Source: Bacteroidaceae bacterium (GTDB lineage: Bacteria; Bacteroidota; Bacteroidia; Bacteroidales; Bacteroidaceae). Taken from it: a DNA stretch of 41,009 nucleotides. The position numbers were made by a program, and so were the translations under genes. Below the pieces are notes generated by a model, which had not been told where the DNA came from, ran no database searches, and saw only the letters and a list, made by a program, of their open reading frames with translations. The stretch is from positions 1 through 41,009 of the forward strand of contig CAAGGT010000315.1 in NCBI GenBank assembly GCA_900769465.1, written 5' to 3'. This document shows, in pieces, positions 32,767 to 40,264 of the stretch; the stretch's first letter is position 1, and each line of letters opens with the position of its first letter.

Positions 32767-33606
32767 TTACATCTCAAACGTGAAGGCAATTGGATAGTGG
32801 TCGGAGATGTAGGGCGCGCCGTAGTAGCCGTCGAGGGTGCGGTACTCCTGTGGGGTTACGCCCGTATAGAAGATATGATCAATGATATAGCCCTCGCGAG
32901 CACGACCCCAATCATTGAAGGTACCCTTATTGTCGGTCGTGGGGCTGTCGTGGCGTGCATATCCCAGCGCCTCCTGCAACGGAGTGAGTAGCGAATCTTC
33001 GAGCTCGGAGTTGAAATCGCCACCCACGATAATCGCCTGCTGACCATTGTCTTGCAGCGCCTTGATGCGCTCGACAATCAGCTTTGCCGACTCGATACGG
33101 GCAACACGACCAACGTGGTCGAAGTGAGTATTAATATAGGTAATCTCGTTGCCGTTGTTGCGGTCACGCAGAGTAACAAACGTAGCCATACGATTATACT
33201 CGCCGTCCCAGCCGCGCGAGGAGATCTCGGGAGTTTCGCTCAGCCAGACGGTCTGCTTATCCAGCAACTCGAATTTATCGCGCAGATAGAAGAACGACAT
33301 CACCTCGTCCGACTCGTTCTCGTCGTTGTTGCCGATACCGATGCGAACATATTGCGGGCACTCGGTCTCGACGTATCGCGTCTGCTCCAAGAACGACTCT
33401 TGCAGCCCGAACATATCGGGTTGCTCCTGATTGATCATCGTGATTGTCGCGGGTTTGCGCACATCCCAATGGCAACTATCTGTGTCGTATGCAGTTAAGA
33501 CACGGATATTATACGAGATCACTTTGTAACTATCAGTTTTGGGAGCGCCACAAGCAGCGAGAGTCATCGCCAGCACAAGCGCAAAAAGATAATAGAGGCG
33601 TTTCAT
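32767..33606 (-). CDS. Endonuclease/exonuclease/phosphatase family lipoprotein
   Basis: The 279-residue protein has a lipoprotein signal peptide with lipobox LAAC (Cys19), so it faces the periplasm or cell exterior. The EEP fold motifs are present: FGLQESFLEQT (metal Glu), YINTHFDHVG (catalytic His), IIVGGDFNSELED (Asp/Asn) and ISDHYPIAFTF (terminal Asp-His). The family includes nucleases, sphingomyelinases and inositol phosphatases; exported Bacteroidetes members may act on nucleic acid, lipid or phosphate esters. The ATG at 33606 is chosen because it starts the signal peptide and lies 28 bp after a -7 box. Confidence 0.9.
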   Translation of the reverse strand: MKRLYYLFALVLAMTLAACGAPKTDSYKVISYNIRVLTAYDTDSCHWDVRKPATITMINQEQPDMFGLQESFLEQTRYVETECPQYVRIGIGNNDENESDEVMSFFYLRDKFELLDKQTVWLSETPEISSRGWDGEYNRMATFVTLRDRNNGNEITYINTHFDHVGRVARIESAKLIVERIKALQDNGQQAIIVGGDFNSELEDSLLTPLQEALGYARHDSPTTDNKGTFNDWGRAREGYIIDHIFYTGVTPQEYRTLDGYYGAPYISDHYPIAFTFEM

Positions 33607-33634
33607 AATGTTCGAGTTTAGGGTTGTCGATTTC

Positions 33635-33642
33635 ACAAAGTT
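33635..33642 (-). promoter_or_regulatory. -7 element of the EEP lipoprotein gene
   Basis: Minus-strand TAACTTTG fits TAnnTTTG, 28 bp before the ATG at 33606. Confidence 0.5.
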
Positions 33643-33776
33643 ACGAAAAAACGCTGGAATAATCAACCGAAATCGGAATAATAGTGCATCCAGCACTGAT
33701 AATAAACGCATTACGCTGAAAATCTCGGAAATACGGGAAATAGCAATTTAGCAAAGAAACGCAAGGTAATGAAATA

Positions 33777-33799
33777 GAACGGTTGCCTAATCGTTACCT
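33777..33799 (+). repeat. Left attachment-site repeat of the element
   Basis: GAACGGTTGC-CTAA-TCGTTACCT matches the right copy at 40924-40946 in all but the 4 central bases. GAAATA just before it (33771-33776) is also shared with the right copy, apart from one inserted base there. The outer parts form weak inverted arms (GGTTGC and the complement of GTTACC), as expected for tyrosine-recombinase core sites. Confidence 0.75.
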
Positions 33800-33911
33800 G
33801 AAAACGAGTAAGATTTTTCTTTGTGTCGTCACGTTTCATAGTTCTGCATCATATTGCGTATCAATGTATAACTCGCTGACAACTAATTTTGTAACCAAAA
33901 AAGATTGGATT

Positions 33912-35132
33912 ATGCGAAGTACATTTAAGGTGCTGTTCTACGTGAACGCAAGCAAGGAGAAAAACGGTATTGTTCCCATCATGGGACGAGTGACAATCAA
34001 CGGCTCAGTAGCCCAATTCAGTTGTAAGCGTACCATTGCAAAAGAGCTTTGGGATGTAAAAGGCAACCGAGCCAAAGGCAAGAGCAAGGAAGCAAGAGAA
34101 ATCAATCTTGCTTTGGATAATATCAAGGCTCAAATCATCAAGCACTATCAACGCCTGTCGGATAGAGAAGCCTATGTAACTGCCGAAATGGTACGCAATG
34201 CCTATCAAGGCATCGGAACAGAATATGAAACACTGCTCGGCGCATTTGATAAGGATAATGCCACATTCAAGAAACGTGTAGGTACAGACCGAGTGATAGC
34301 AACTTATATGTCAAGAGTACGGGCAAGAAACCATGTTGCAGCATTCATCAAGGCGAATTACAAGCGTAACGATATGTCTATGATTGAGCTGACTCCCGAC
34401 TTTATCAAGGAGTTTGCGGTATTCCTTGCAACAGACAGAGGTTTGCAGAATGGCAGTATCTGGGCAAATTGTATGTGGCTCAAAGGGGTTGTTATGCGTG
34501 CCCACTACAACGGATTGATGCCGAGAAACCCATTTGCTCAATTTCACATAAGCCCCAATGTTAAGGAGAGGGAGTTTCTGACCGAAGATGAATTAAAAGC
34601 GGTGATGACACACGATTTTACGGATAGCAAGTTGGCATATATCCGAGACCTGTTTGTGTTTGCAAGTTTTACAGCCTTGTCATTCGTGGATATTAAGGAA
34701 CTGACCACCGATGATATTGTAGAGATAAACGGTGAGAAATGGATATTATCCAAGCGACACAAAACCAAAATACCGTTCCAAGTTAAGTTGTTGGATATTC
34801 CGTTGCAGATTATCAAGCGATACGAGCCATTCCAAGAGAACAAACTCGTATTCCCCAATTTGAACTATTGGAGTATCTGTAAACCATTGAAAAAGATGAT
34901 AAAAGAGTGTGGAATCGACAAGGACATTTCATTCCATTGCTCAAGACATGGATTTGCGACCCTTGCCCTCAGTAAAGGTATGCCAATCGAGAGTGTAAGT
35001 AGAGTTTTGGGACATACGAACATCGTTACAACACAGCTATATGCGAAGATTACCACCGAGAAAATCGACAAGGATTTAACGATGTTCGGCAACCAACTTA
35101 ATCAATCATTCGGTAACACCACAATGGCATAA
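33912..35132 (+). CDS. Tyrosine recombinase/integrase of the IntDOT-like group
   Basis: The 406-residue integrase starts MRSTFKVLFYVNAS, the usual start of Bacteroides element integrases. The reading frame stays open back to a TTG at 33783 inside the left repeat, which is not accepted as start. It has an arm-binding domain (1-95), a SAM-like core-binding domain (about 115-215) and a catalytic domain. Catalytic residues are a Lys in SKRHKTK (about 281-284), His342 and Arg345 in HCSRHGFA, His368 in LGHTNI, and nucleophile Tyr377 in TQLYAKI. The first Arg of the family is replaced by Ser257 in FTALSFVDI, as in IntDOT of CTnDOT. The enzyme would integrate and excise the element at the 23-bp repeats. 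Confidence 0.94.
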   Translation: MRSTFKVLFYVNASKEKNGIVPIMGRVTINGSVAQFSCKRTIAKELWDVKGNRAKGKSKEAREINLALDNIKAQIIKHYQRLSDREAYVTAEMVRNAYQGIGTEYETLLGAFDKDNATFKKRVGTDRVIATYMSRVRARNHVAAFIKANYKRNDMSMIELTPDFIKEFAVFLATDRGLQNGSIWANCMWLKGVVMRAHYNGLMPRNPFAQFHISPNVKEREFLTEDELKAVMTHDFTDSKLAYIRDLFVFASFTALSFVDIKELTTDDIVEINGEKWILSKRHKTKIPFQVKLLDIPLQIIKRYEPFQENKLVFPNLNYWSICKPLKKMIKECGIDKDISFHCSRHGFATLALSKGMPIESVSRVLGHTNIVTTQLYAKITTEKIDKDLTMFGNQLNQSFGNTTMA

Positions 35133-35135
35133 GGT

Positions 35136-35498
35136 ATGGGACGAGCTATTATAACAATAAGCGAATCGGGCAATGTGAACATACCCGATGGCAATGTTTG
35201 GATGTCGTTTTCGGAACTTGTGGTGCTGTTCGATGTGGCAGCACCCATACTAAAGGCTACAATCCGAGCTATACACAAAAGCGGAGTGATAGCAGAACAC
35301 ACTCAACATTGCGAAGTGATACCATATGCCTATTGGGCAACCCTATATAATATGGATATGATTGTCGCCCTTGCTTTCCGCATCAACTCATACGGTGCGG
35401 AGAGGATACGAAATGAGGTGTTAAAGAGGATATGCGGACGAAAAGAGAAAGTATGTTATCTCTTTTCGCTTGCCAATTATCCAACAGATATGTCATAA
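35136..35498 (+). CDS. RhuM-like small protein, possible DNA-binding regulator
   Basis: The 120-residue protein starts 3 nt after the integrase stop. The segment LYNMDMIVALAFRINSYGAERIRNEVLKRI (residues about 69-98) resembles the Y-x-x-D-M-I-I-A-x-x-x-R-V-N-S block of RhuM/virulence-associated proteins. The N-terminal half, with MSFSELVVLFDVAAPILKATIRAIHKSGVI, looks like a helix-turn-helix region. RhuM-type proteins are of unknown function. Being coupled to int, this one could be an excision factor or element regulator; that is inference. Repeats begin exactly at its stop codon. Confidence 0.65.
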   Translation: MGRAIITISESGNVNIPDGNVWMSFSELVVLFDVAAPILKATIRAIHKSGVIAEHTQHCEVIPYAYWATLYNMDMIVALAFRINSYGAERIRNEVLKRICGRKEKVCYLFSLANYPTDMS

Positions 35499-35544
35499 TA
35501 TCGGCATATCGGTAAGTTGATAAGTCGGCAGGTCAATATGTCGG
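35498..35544 (+). repeat. Short iteron-like repeats (ATRTCGG type)
   Basis: ATATCGG at 35498-35504 and 35506-35512, TAAGTCGG at 35521-35528, and ATATGTCGG at 35536-35544 form four degenerate same-strand copies in 47 bp. They lie between the RhuM-like gene and the helicase gene and could be binding sites for an element protein. Confidence 0.5.
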
Positions 35545-35693
35545 CTGATTAGTCAGTAAGGTAAGTCCGAAGATAGGTTTACGACCTGTTTTCGGGCTTG
35601 CTTTGTTTATGTACCCCTCAAATTCCTATCCCCATAGTACTTTATTCACCATTCTGCTACAATTTGCGTAGCAACTTATCCATCAATCACTTA

Positions 35694-35701
35694 TATTTTT
35701 G
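35694..35701 (+). promoter_or_regulatory. -7 element of the helicase gene
   Basis: TATTTTTG fits TAnnTTTG, 35 bp before the ATG at 35737. Confidence 0.45.
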
Positions 35702-35736
35702 TAGCTGACATTTTTTCAACCCTAAACAAAGAAAAT

Positions 35737-36978
35737 ATGGAAGCTAACAAAGTAAAAACAAGCCATAAATCGCCATCAGATGGCAGTATGGCAAAAGAAG
35801 AATTTATCCGAGTAGGAACAACGCTCTACAAGATTGTGGAGCAGCCGAGACTAAGTGGTGGATATGTGAAGAAGCGTATCCCGTGGAACAATGAAACGCT
35901 CCGTCAAGATTATGGCAAGGACTACATCGGCAGCGTTCCCAAGTATGACGGTTTCTGTACTGTACCCGAACACATCGACTATCGCCCTGTAATCGGCAAG
36001 TTCCTTAACCTCTATGAGCCGATAGACCACCGACCACAAGAGGGTGATTTCCCCTCTATCCGTTCATTGGTGAAACATATCTTCGGTGAGCAATACGAGT
36101 TGGGGATGGACTATCTGCAACTGCTCTACCTGCAACCCGTTCAGAAGTTACCAATCCTACTATTGGTATCAGAGGAACGCAATACAGGTAAGAGTACATT
36201 TCTGAATTTTCTGAAAGCCCTCTTTCAGAACAATGTAACATTCAACACCAATGAGGATTTCCGCAGTCAATTCAATTCCGATTGGGCCGGCAAACTCCTT
36301 ATTGTGGTTGATGAGGTATTGCTCAACCGCAGGGAGGACAGCGAACGATTGAAGAATCTGAGTACCACACTATCCTACAAGGTGGAAGCCAAGGGTAAAG
36401 ACCGCGATGAAATAGCGTTCTTTGCCAAATTTGTGCTATGCTCAAACAACGAGTATCTGCCCGTAATCATCGATGCAGGGGAAACACGCTATTGGGTACG
36501 CAAGATAAACCGCTTGCAGTCTGATGATACCAATTTCCTACAACGCTTGAAAGCGGAGATACCCGCCTTTCTCCATTTCCTCACCAATCGAAAGTTATCC
36601 ACCGAGAGGGAGAGCCGAATGTGGTTCAACCCCTCATTGCTGCATACCGAAGCATTGCAGAGGATTATCCGCAGTAACCGCAACCGATTGGAGATAGAGA
36701 TGTCTGAGTTATTGCTTGACATTATGGCGACAATGAATGTGAATAGCGTTTCATTCTGCCTTAACGACCTTATTGTACTATTGATGCACTCGCAGGTAAA
36801 GGTAGAGAAACATCAAGTGCGTAAGGTGGTGCAGGAGTGCTGGAAACTGACACCTGCCCCAAACGGACTTACCTACACCACCTATCAAGGCAACTACAAC
36901 CAAAGTTGCCACTATGAGCCGATAAGGAGAGTGGGACGCTACTACACCATCACAAGGGAGCAACTCGAATCCTTGTAA
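35737..36978 (+). CDS. Superfamily 3 primase-helicase family ATPase (DUF5906-like)
   Basis: The 413-residue protein has Walker A SEERNTGKST (145-154), an acidic Walker B LIVVDE (188-193), a sensor Asn in FVLCSNNEYLP (about 237) and a probable arginine finger in GETRYWVRK (Arg251). These are the features of D5/virE-like SF3 helicases on Bacteroides mobilizable elements. The N-terminal 120 residues are family-specific and the C-terminal 130 contain a winged-helix-like segment (VSFCLNDLIVLLMHSQVKVEKHQVRKVVQECWKL). It probably unwinds element DNA for replication during transfer, working with the primase downstream. Confidence 0.88.
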   Translation: MEANKVKTSHKSPSDGSMAKEEFIRVGTTLYKIVEQPRLSGGYVKKRIPWNNETLRQDYGKDYIGSVPKYDGFCTVPEHIDYRPVIGKFLNLYEPIDHRPQEGDFPSIRSLVKHIFGEQYELGMDYLQLLYLQPVQKLPILLLVSEERNTGKSTFLNFLKALFQNNVTFNTNEDFRSQFNSDWAGKLLIVVDEVLLNRREDSERLKNLSTTLSYKVEAKGKDRDEIAFFAKFVLCSNNEYLPVIIDAGETRYWVRKINRLQSDDTNFLQRLKAEIPAFLHFLTNRKLSTERESRMWFNPSLLHTEALQRIIRSNRNRLEIEMSELLLDIMATMNVNSVSFCLNDLIVLLMHSQVKVEKHQVRKVVQECWKLTPAPNGLTYTTYQGNYNQSCHYEPIRRVGRYYTITREQLESL

Positions 36979-36993
36979 CACTATCATTTTTCT

Positions 36994-37211
36994 GTTGAAT
37001 TGTTGAATATGAGTATAAATACGCTGATAATAAACAATATACACTCTCAACAAAATCTCAACAAGCCAAAAGAGAAGTTGAGATACAGCACACAGCCATT
37101 TGTAGATTTCTCTTTTGGTGAGTGGTTTGTTGAGAAGATGTTGAGTATTTACAGGTCTGTATATAAGCATATTACATCAACGATTCATCAAATCAACAAA
37201 TTTTCATCAAC
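36994..37211. repeat. Cluster of ten GTTGA/TCAAC motifs
   Basis: GTTGA occurs at 36994, 37002, 37077, 37129 and 37140. Its complement TCAAC occurs at 37047, 37058, 37177, 37193 and 37207. Several extend to TGTTGA or TCAACA, and some pairs are spaced 8 or 11 bp. The strands alternate by blocks, giving large inverted arrangements. The cluster spans the helicase-primase gap and so is a candidate origin or primase/helicase recognition region. Confidence 0.55.
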
Positions 37212-37233
37212 CATTAAACCGTATGTAATATGA
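37009..37233 (+). CDS. Small uncharacterised ORF between helicase and primase
   Basis: The 74-residue frame starts MSINTLIINNIHSQQNL and contains WFVEKMLSIYRSVYKHI. It ends in an ATGA overlap with the primase gene, which favours real translation coupling. Its sequence is low in complexity, rich in Asn, Ile, Ser and Gln. It coincides with the GTTGA/TCAAC repeat cluster, so the open frame could be a by-product of those repeats. No family is recognised. Confidence 0.35.
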   Translation: MSINTLIINNIHSQQNLNKPKEKLRYSTQPFVDFSFGEWFVEKMLSIYRSVYKHITSTIHQINKFSSTIKPYVI

Positions 37234-38195
37234 CAATCCAAGACGCAAAACAAATTCAATTGGCAGACTATCTGCAAAGTTTGGGATATACTCCTGTAAA
37301 GCAACAGGGCAAAAGCCTATGGTATAAATCACCGCTGAGAAACGAAACCGATGCTTCATTCAAGGTAAATACCGAGTTAAACCAATGGTATGACTTCGGT
37401 ATCGGCAAGGGTGGCAACATCGTCGCATTGGCAGCGGAACTATACCATAGCGAAAATGTAGCATACCTGTTGGAACGCATAGCGGAACGAACACCCTACA
37501 TTCGCCCTGCATCGTTCTCTTTTGGCGAGCAGAAAATACATAACGGCAGTTTTCAAGGCGTACAGGTTGGCGAGTTATCTTCCCCTGCACTTATCGACTA
37601 CCTGCGAGAACGAGGTATAAACATCGAACTCGCCAAAAGAGAATGTAAGGAGTTGCGATACGAGTATGAAGGAAAAACCTACTTCGTTGTCGGTTTCCCG
37701 AATATCTCTGGTGGATATGAACTCCGCAACCGCTACTTCAAAGGTTGCCTTGCTCCCAAGGATATAACCCATATCCGACAGCAGGGTGAGCAACGGGCAG
37801 TGTGCTATCTCTTCGAGGGCTTTATGGATTACCTCTCGTTCCTCACAATCCGAGTGAACAACAACCCCGAGCAGCCACGCACAGGCGAGCAGGATTATAT
37901 GGTGCTGAACTCCGTTAGCAACCTCTCGAAAGCGGAGCGACTGCTACGCCCATACTCCCGAATCGGTTGCTTCCTCGACAATGACCAGGCAGGACAAAGA
38001 GCCTATGAGAATCTGAAAAGGATGTTCGGAAACAGGCTTCAAGATATGTCGCATCACTACAAGGAACATAAGGATTTGAACGACTATCTATGCCACAGGA
38101 ACCAAGCAAAACAGGCAGAGAAAAAATCACAAGTCCAATCCGTAAAACGGATGCACAATCCACCACCAAAGAAGAAAAAGGGATTGGGTCTATAA
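37230..38195 (+). CDS. TOPRIM domain DNA primase
   Basis: The 321-residue protein has an N-terminal DnaG-type zinc-finger-like domain (residues 8-85: LADYLQSLGY, SLWYKSPLRNETDASFKV, FGIGKGGNIVALA) that has lost the zinc-binding cysteines. A TOPRIM catalytic domain follows, with the acidic Glu196 in CYLFEGFMD and the DND motif 250-252 in CFLDNDQAG. The basic C-terminus is rich in Lys/Gln (KQAEKKSQVQ...PPKKKKG). It makes primers for element DNA replication; in NBU-type elements such primases take part in mobilization. It overlaps the small upstream ORF by 4 nt. Confidence 0.9.
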   Translation: MTIQDAKQIQLADYLQSLGYTPVKQQGKSLWYKSPLRNETDASFKVNTELNQWYDFGIGKGGNIVALAAELYHSENVAYLLERIAERTPYIRPASFSFGEQKIHNGSFQGVQVGELSSPALIDYLRERGINIELAKRECKELRYEYEGKTYFVVGFPNISGGYELRNRYFKGCLAPKDITHIRQQGEQRAVCYLFEGFMDYLSFLTIRVNNNPEQPRTGEQDYMVLNSVSNLSKAERLLRPYSRIGCFLDNDQAGQRAYENLKRMFGNRLQDMSHHYKEHKDLNDYLCHRNQAKQAEKKSQVQSVKRMHNPPPKKKKGLGL

Positions 38196-38217
38196 TTGGT
38201 ACGCTTGCTTTCCCAAA

Positions 38218-38318
38218 GGTATTTAGCAAAAATACCATAGCTCAATAGGGCGTTTTCTTAACGCATTACTATCGTAACGCTAAAAACTCCCTATCGAGCC
38301 AAAGGGAAAGCCCTTTGG
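38218..38318 (+). other. Palindrome-rich region, candidate oriT
   Basis: Three structures occur in 101 bp just before mobV. Hairpin GGTATTT (38218-38224)/AAATACC (38230-38236). A long arm pair GCTCAATAGGG (38240-38250)/CCCTATCGAGC (38289-38299), with one mismatch, encloses a smaller GCGTT/AACGC stem (38250-38264). A perfect hairpin is CCAAAGGG (38299-38306)/CCCTTTGG (38311-38318). MobV relaxases commonly nick at inverted repeats directly upstream of their own gene, so this is the best oriT candidate here. Confidence 0.55.
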
Positions 38319-38385
38319 AAACCCTGCAAGCCGATGCAGAGAGCAAACAGAAATCAATCAAGTCTAACTACTAAAAACAAACAAT

Positions 38386-39717
38386 ATGGGAAATTTCACA
38401 TTTGATGTAAAGAAGTCAAAAGGCACTTCGGATGCCACACAATCCGACCACATAGAGAGAAAAGTTATACCGCATAATGCCGACCCGACAAGAACACATC
38501 TTAATATGGCGTTGGTTACATATCCCGATGGAGTGAACGGCAGGGATGAAGCAATCGCCCACCGACTGCAAACGGCAGGCATAAAGCGTAAAATCACAAA
38601 CGACCAAGTAAGAGTTGTCCGTATCGTAATGTCGGGAACGCACGAGGATATGATGGCTATTTACAAAAATGGCAAACTCGGTGAATGGTGTCAAGACAGC
38701 ATAAGATACCTTTACGATACATTCGGTCGGGAGAATGTCGTTTCGGCTCATCTTCATATGGACGAGAAGACACCACATATCCACGCATCGGTTGTACCTA
38801 TCGTAACGGGTGAACGCCGTAAAGCCAAGAAAGAGCAAGCCAACGGCAAACGCAAGTATCGCAAGAAAGCAAATGCAGTCCGTTTGTGTGCCGATGATTT
38901 GTTCAACCGCCAAACGCTGATTTCATATCACGATGGCTATGCAAAGGTAATGGCGAAGTATGGATTACAGCGTGGCGTTCGTGGTTCCGAAGCACGGCAC
39001 ACTACCACCACGCAATATTATCGGGAATTGAAGAAGATGAATGATGCTCTTGAAATGGAATCCAAACGATTGCAAGAACAGAAAGCCGAAGCCGAGCAAG
39101 AACTAAAACAGGTGAAATCGGAGATACGCACCGACAAACTCAAAAGCGTAGCCACCGATGCAGCCACAGCCCTTGCAAGTGGTGTCAGTTCTCTTTTCGG
39201 CAGCGGTAAGATGAAATCATTGGAACGCAAAAACGAGGATTTGAAAGATGAAATCGCAATCCGAGACGAGACCATCGAGCAATTGCAATCCAATATCAAA
39301 CGAATGCAGGTGGAACACCAAAAGCAGATACAGGAGATTAAGCAGTCATACGAAGCGGAGAACCGCAAGCAGTCGGAATACATTGACAAAATCTTGCGTT
39401 ACTTTCCGTATGTGGAAAAACTGATGCCAATGATTAAATACCTCAGCGAAAAACTTGGTTTTAGCGATAACCTCATCAAAGCATTATGTACCTTTAAGGA
39501 AATACCCGTCAAAGGCAATCTATTCTCACCTGTACATAATCAATCGTTCTCAACAGATGGTGCGGTCTGTTCTCTCAAACAAGATAGAGAGGGAAGATTT
39601 GACCTCAATATCGATGGCGTTTCGCATCACTCTTGGTTCAGACGCAAAAAAGATGAGTTTATGGAAGCGTTAGGATTGCCGACAAGCAGACGACAAAATC
39701 GAGGATTGAAACTCTAA
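38386..39717 (+). CDS. MobV family relaxase
   Basis: The 443-residue Pre/Mob relaxase has motif I-like RTHLN (36-40) and the metal-binding HUH-type motif HLHMDEKTPHIHAS, with His122, His124, His131 and His133. A C-terminal coiled coil follows (about 215-330, rich in Glu, Lys and Gln), then a tail. It nicks oriT, binds the 5' end and leads single-stranded DNA into a helper conjugation apparatus. No coupling-protein or secretion gene is present in the element. The palindromic region 68-168 bp upstream is the likely substrate. Confidence 0.93.
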   Translation: MGNFTFDVKKSKGTSDATQSDHIERKVIPHNADPTRTHLNMALVTYPDGVNGRDEAIAHRLQTAGIKRKITNDQVRVVRIVMSGTHEDMMAIYKNGKLGEWCQDSIRYLYDTFGRENVVSAHLHMDEKTPHIHASVVPIVTGERRKAKKEQANGKRKYRKKANAVRLCADDLFNRQTLISYHDGYAKVMAKYGLQRGVRGSEARHTTTTQYYRELKKMNDALEMESKRLQEQKAEAEQELKQVKSEIRTDKLKSVATDAATALASGVSSLFGSGKMKSLERKNEDLKDEIAIRDETIEQLQSNIKRMQVEHQKQIQEIKQSYEAENRKQSEYIDKILRYFPYVEKLMPMIKYLSEKLGFSDNLIKALCTFKEIPVKGNLFSPVHNQSFSTDGAVCSLKQDREGRFDLNIDGVSHHSWFRRKKDEFMEALGLPTSRRQNRGLKL

Positions 39718-39727
39718 AACAACAAGG

Positions 39728-39760
39728 GGCTGACTAAAAGGTATTTGTGTCAGCCTTTTG
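39728..39760 (+). terminator. Terminator after the mobilization genes
   Basis: Stem GGCTGAC (39728-39734)/GTCAGCC (39749-39755) is followed by TTTTG, 11 bp after the mobV stop and before the convergent DUF4405 gene. Confidence 0.75.
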
Positions 39761-39761
39761 T

Positions 39762-40199
39762 TTACCTCTTCTTAAATAAGCCCTTAAATAGTATTTTATG
39801 ACGTTTTATGATATGTCCCACAAAAAATATTGTAGATACAATGCCGATAATGTAATGAACGATTCCAATATGCGAGTTTGGACCATCGGGAATCGTAAAT
39901 GCCAATGTTCCAGATATTGTCAAGAAGAAAAATAGTATCGAAACAATAATTGTCACTCTACTTTTATTACCTAATGGTTTTGAAAATAGCGTCTTATACC
40001 AATTCCAATGATGATAGATATGAGCAAATGTAAAGCCAACAAACAATAATGTAGATAGGCAATGTATTATAGCCCAATTATGCCATATTGAATGAATATT
40101 ACTATGTCCTGCAAAATGCATTCCAAATCCACTTACTGTTGTTAATACAAATAGAATCAACAGAATAAAATCTATAATAAATAATTTGTTTACTTTCAT
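39762..40199 (-). CDS. DUF4405 family membrane protein (cytochrome b-like)
   Basis: The 145-residue protein has four hydrophobic segments (about 6-27, 42-62, 83-103 and 113-132). Many histidines lie near membrane boundaries (GMHFAGHSNIHSIWHNWAIIH, FAHIYHHWNW, GIVHYIIG, VGHIIKRH), the pattern of a small heme-b membrane cytochrome as proposed for DUF4405. A C-terminal Lys-rich tail faces the cytoplasm. It has its own -7 box and is downstream of a Crp/Fnr regulator on the same strand. As cargo it may serve an electron-transfer role; heme binding is inference. Confidence 0.75.
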   Translation of the reverse strand: MKVNKLFIIDFILLILFVLTTVSGFGMHFAGHSNIHSIWHNWAIIHCLSTLLFVGFTFAHIYHHWNWYKTLFSKPLGNKSRVTIIVSILFFFLTISGTLAFTIPDGPNSHIGIVHYIIGIVSTIFFVGHIIKRHKILFKGLFKKR

Positions 40200-40215
40200 T
40201 TTTACCTTTTTATCG

Positions 40216-40244
40216 CAAAGGTAAGCTCTCTTTCACAATGGCAA
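40216..40244 (-). promoter_or_regulatory. Promoter of the DUF4405 gene
   Basis: On the minus strand TTG (40244-40242), an 18-bp spacer and TACCTTTG (40223-40216) lie 17 bp before the ATG. The gene can therefore be controlled separately from the Crp/Fnr gene, perhaps by it. Confidence 0.55.
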
Positions 40245-40264
40245 CGATAACATTTGTAAAGAAA

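Larger units (their letters stand above)
33607..33911. other. Intergenic junction between chromosome and mobile element
   Basis: These 305 bp hold no convincing gene. They contain the EEP promoter (-7 at 33635-33642), the left element repeat (33777-33799) and a possible -7 box TAATTTTG near 33882-33889 for the integrase. The frame upstream of the integrase ATG is open but is not needed for the family's usual start. Confidence 0.6.

Noticed and set aside
33783..33911. N-terminal extension of the integrase from a TTG inside the left repeat
   Set aside because: It would put coding sequence in the attachment core. The family's usual start is the ATG at 33912.
35499..35736. CRISPR-like array in the repeat-bearing gap of the element
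   Set aside because: Repeats are 7-9 bp, degenerate and irregularly spaced, without uniform spacers or cas genes.
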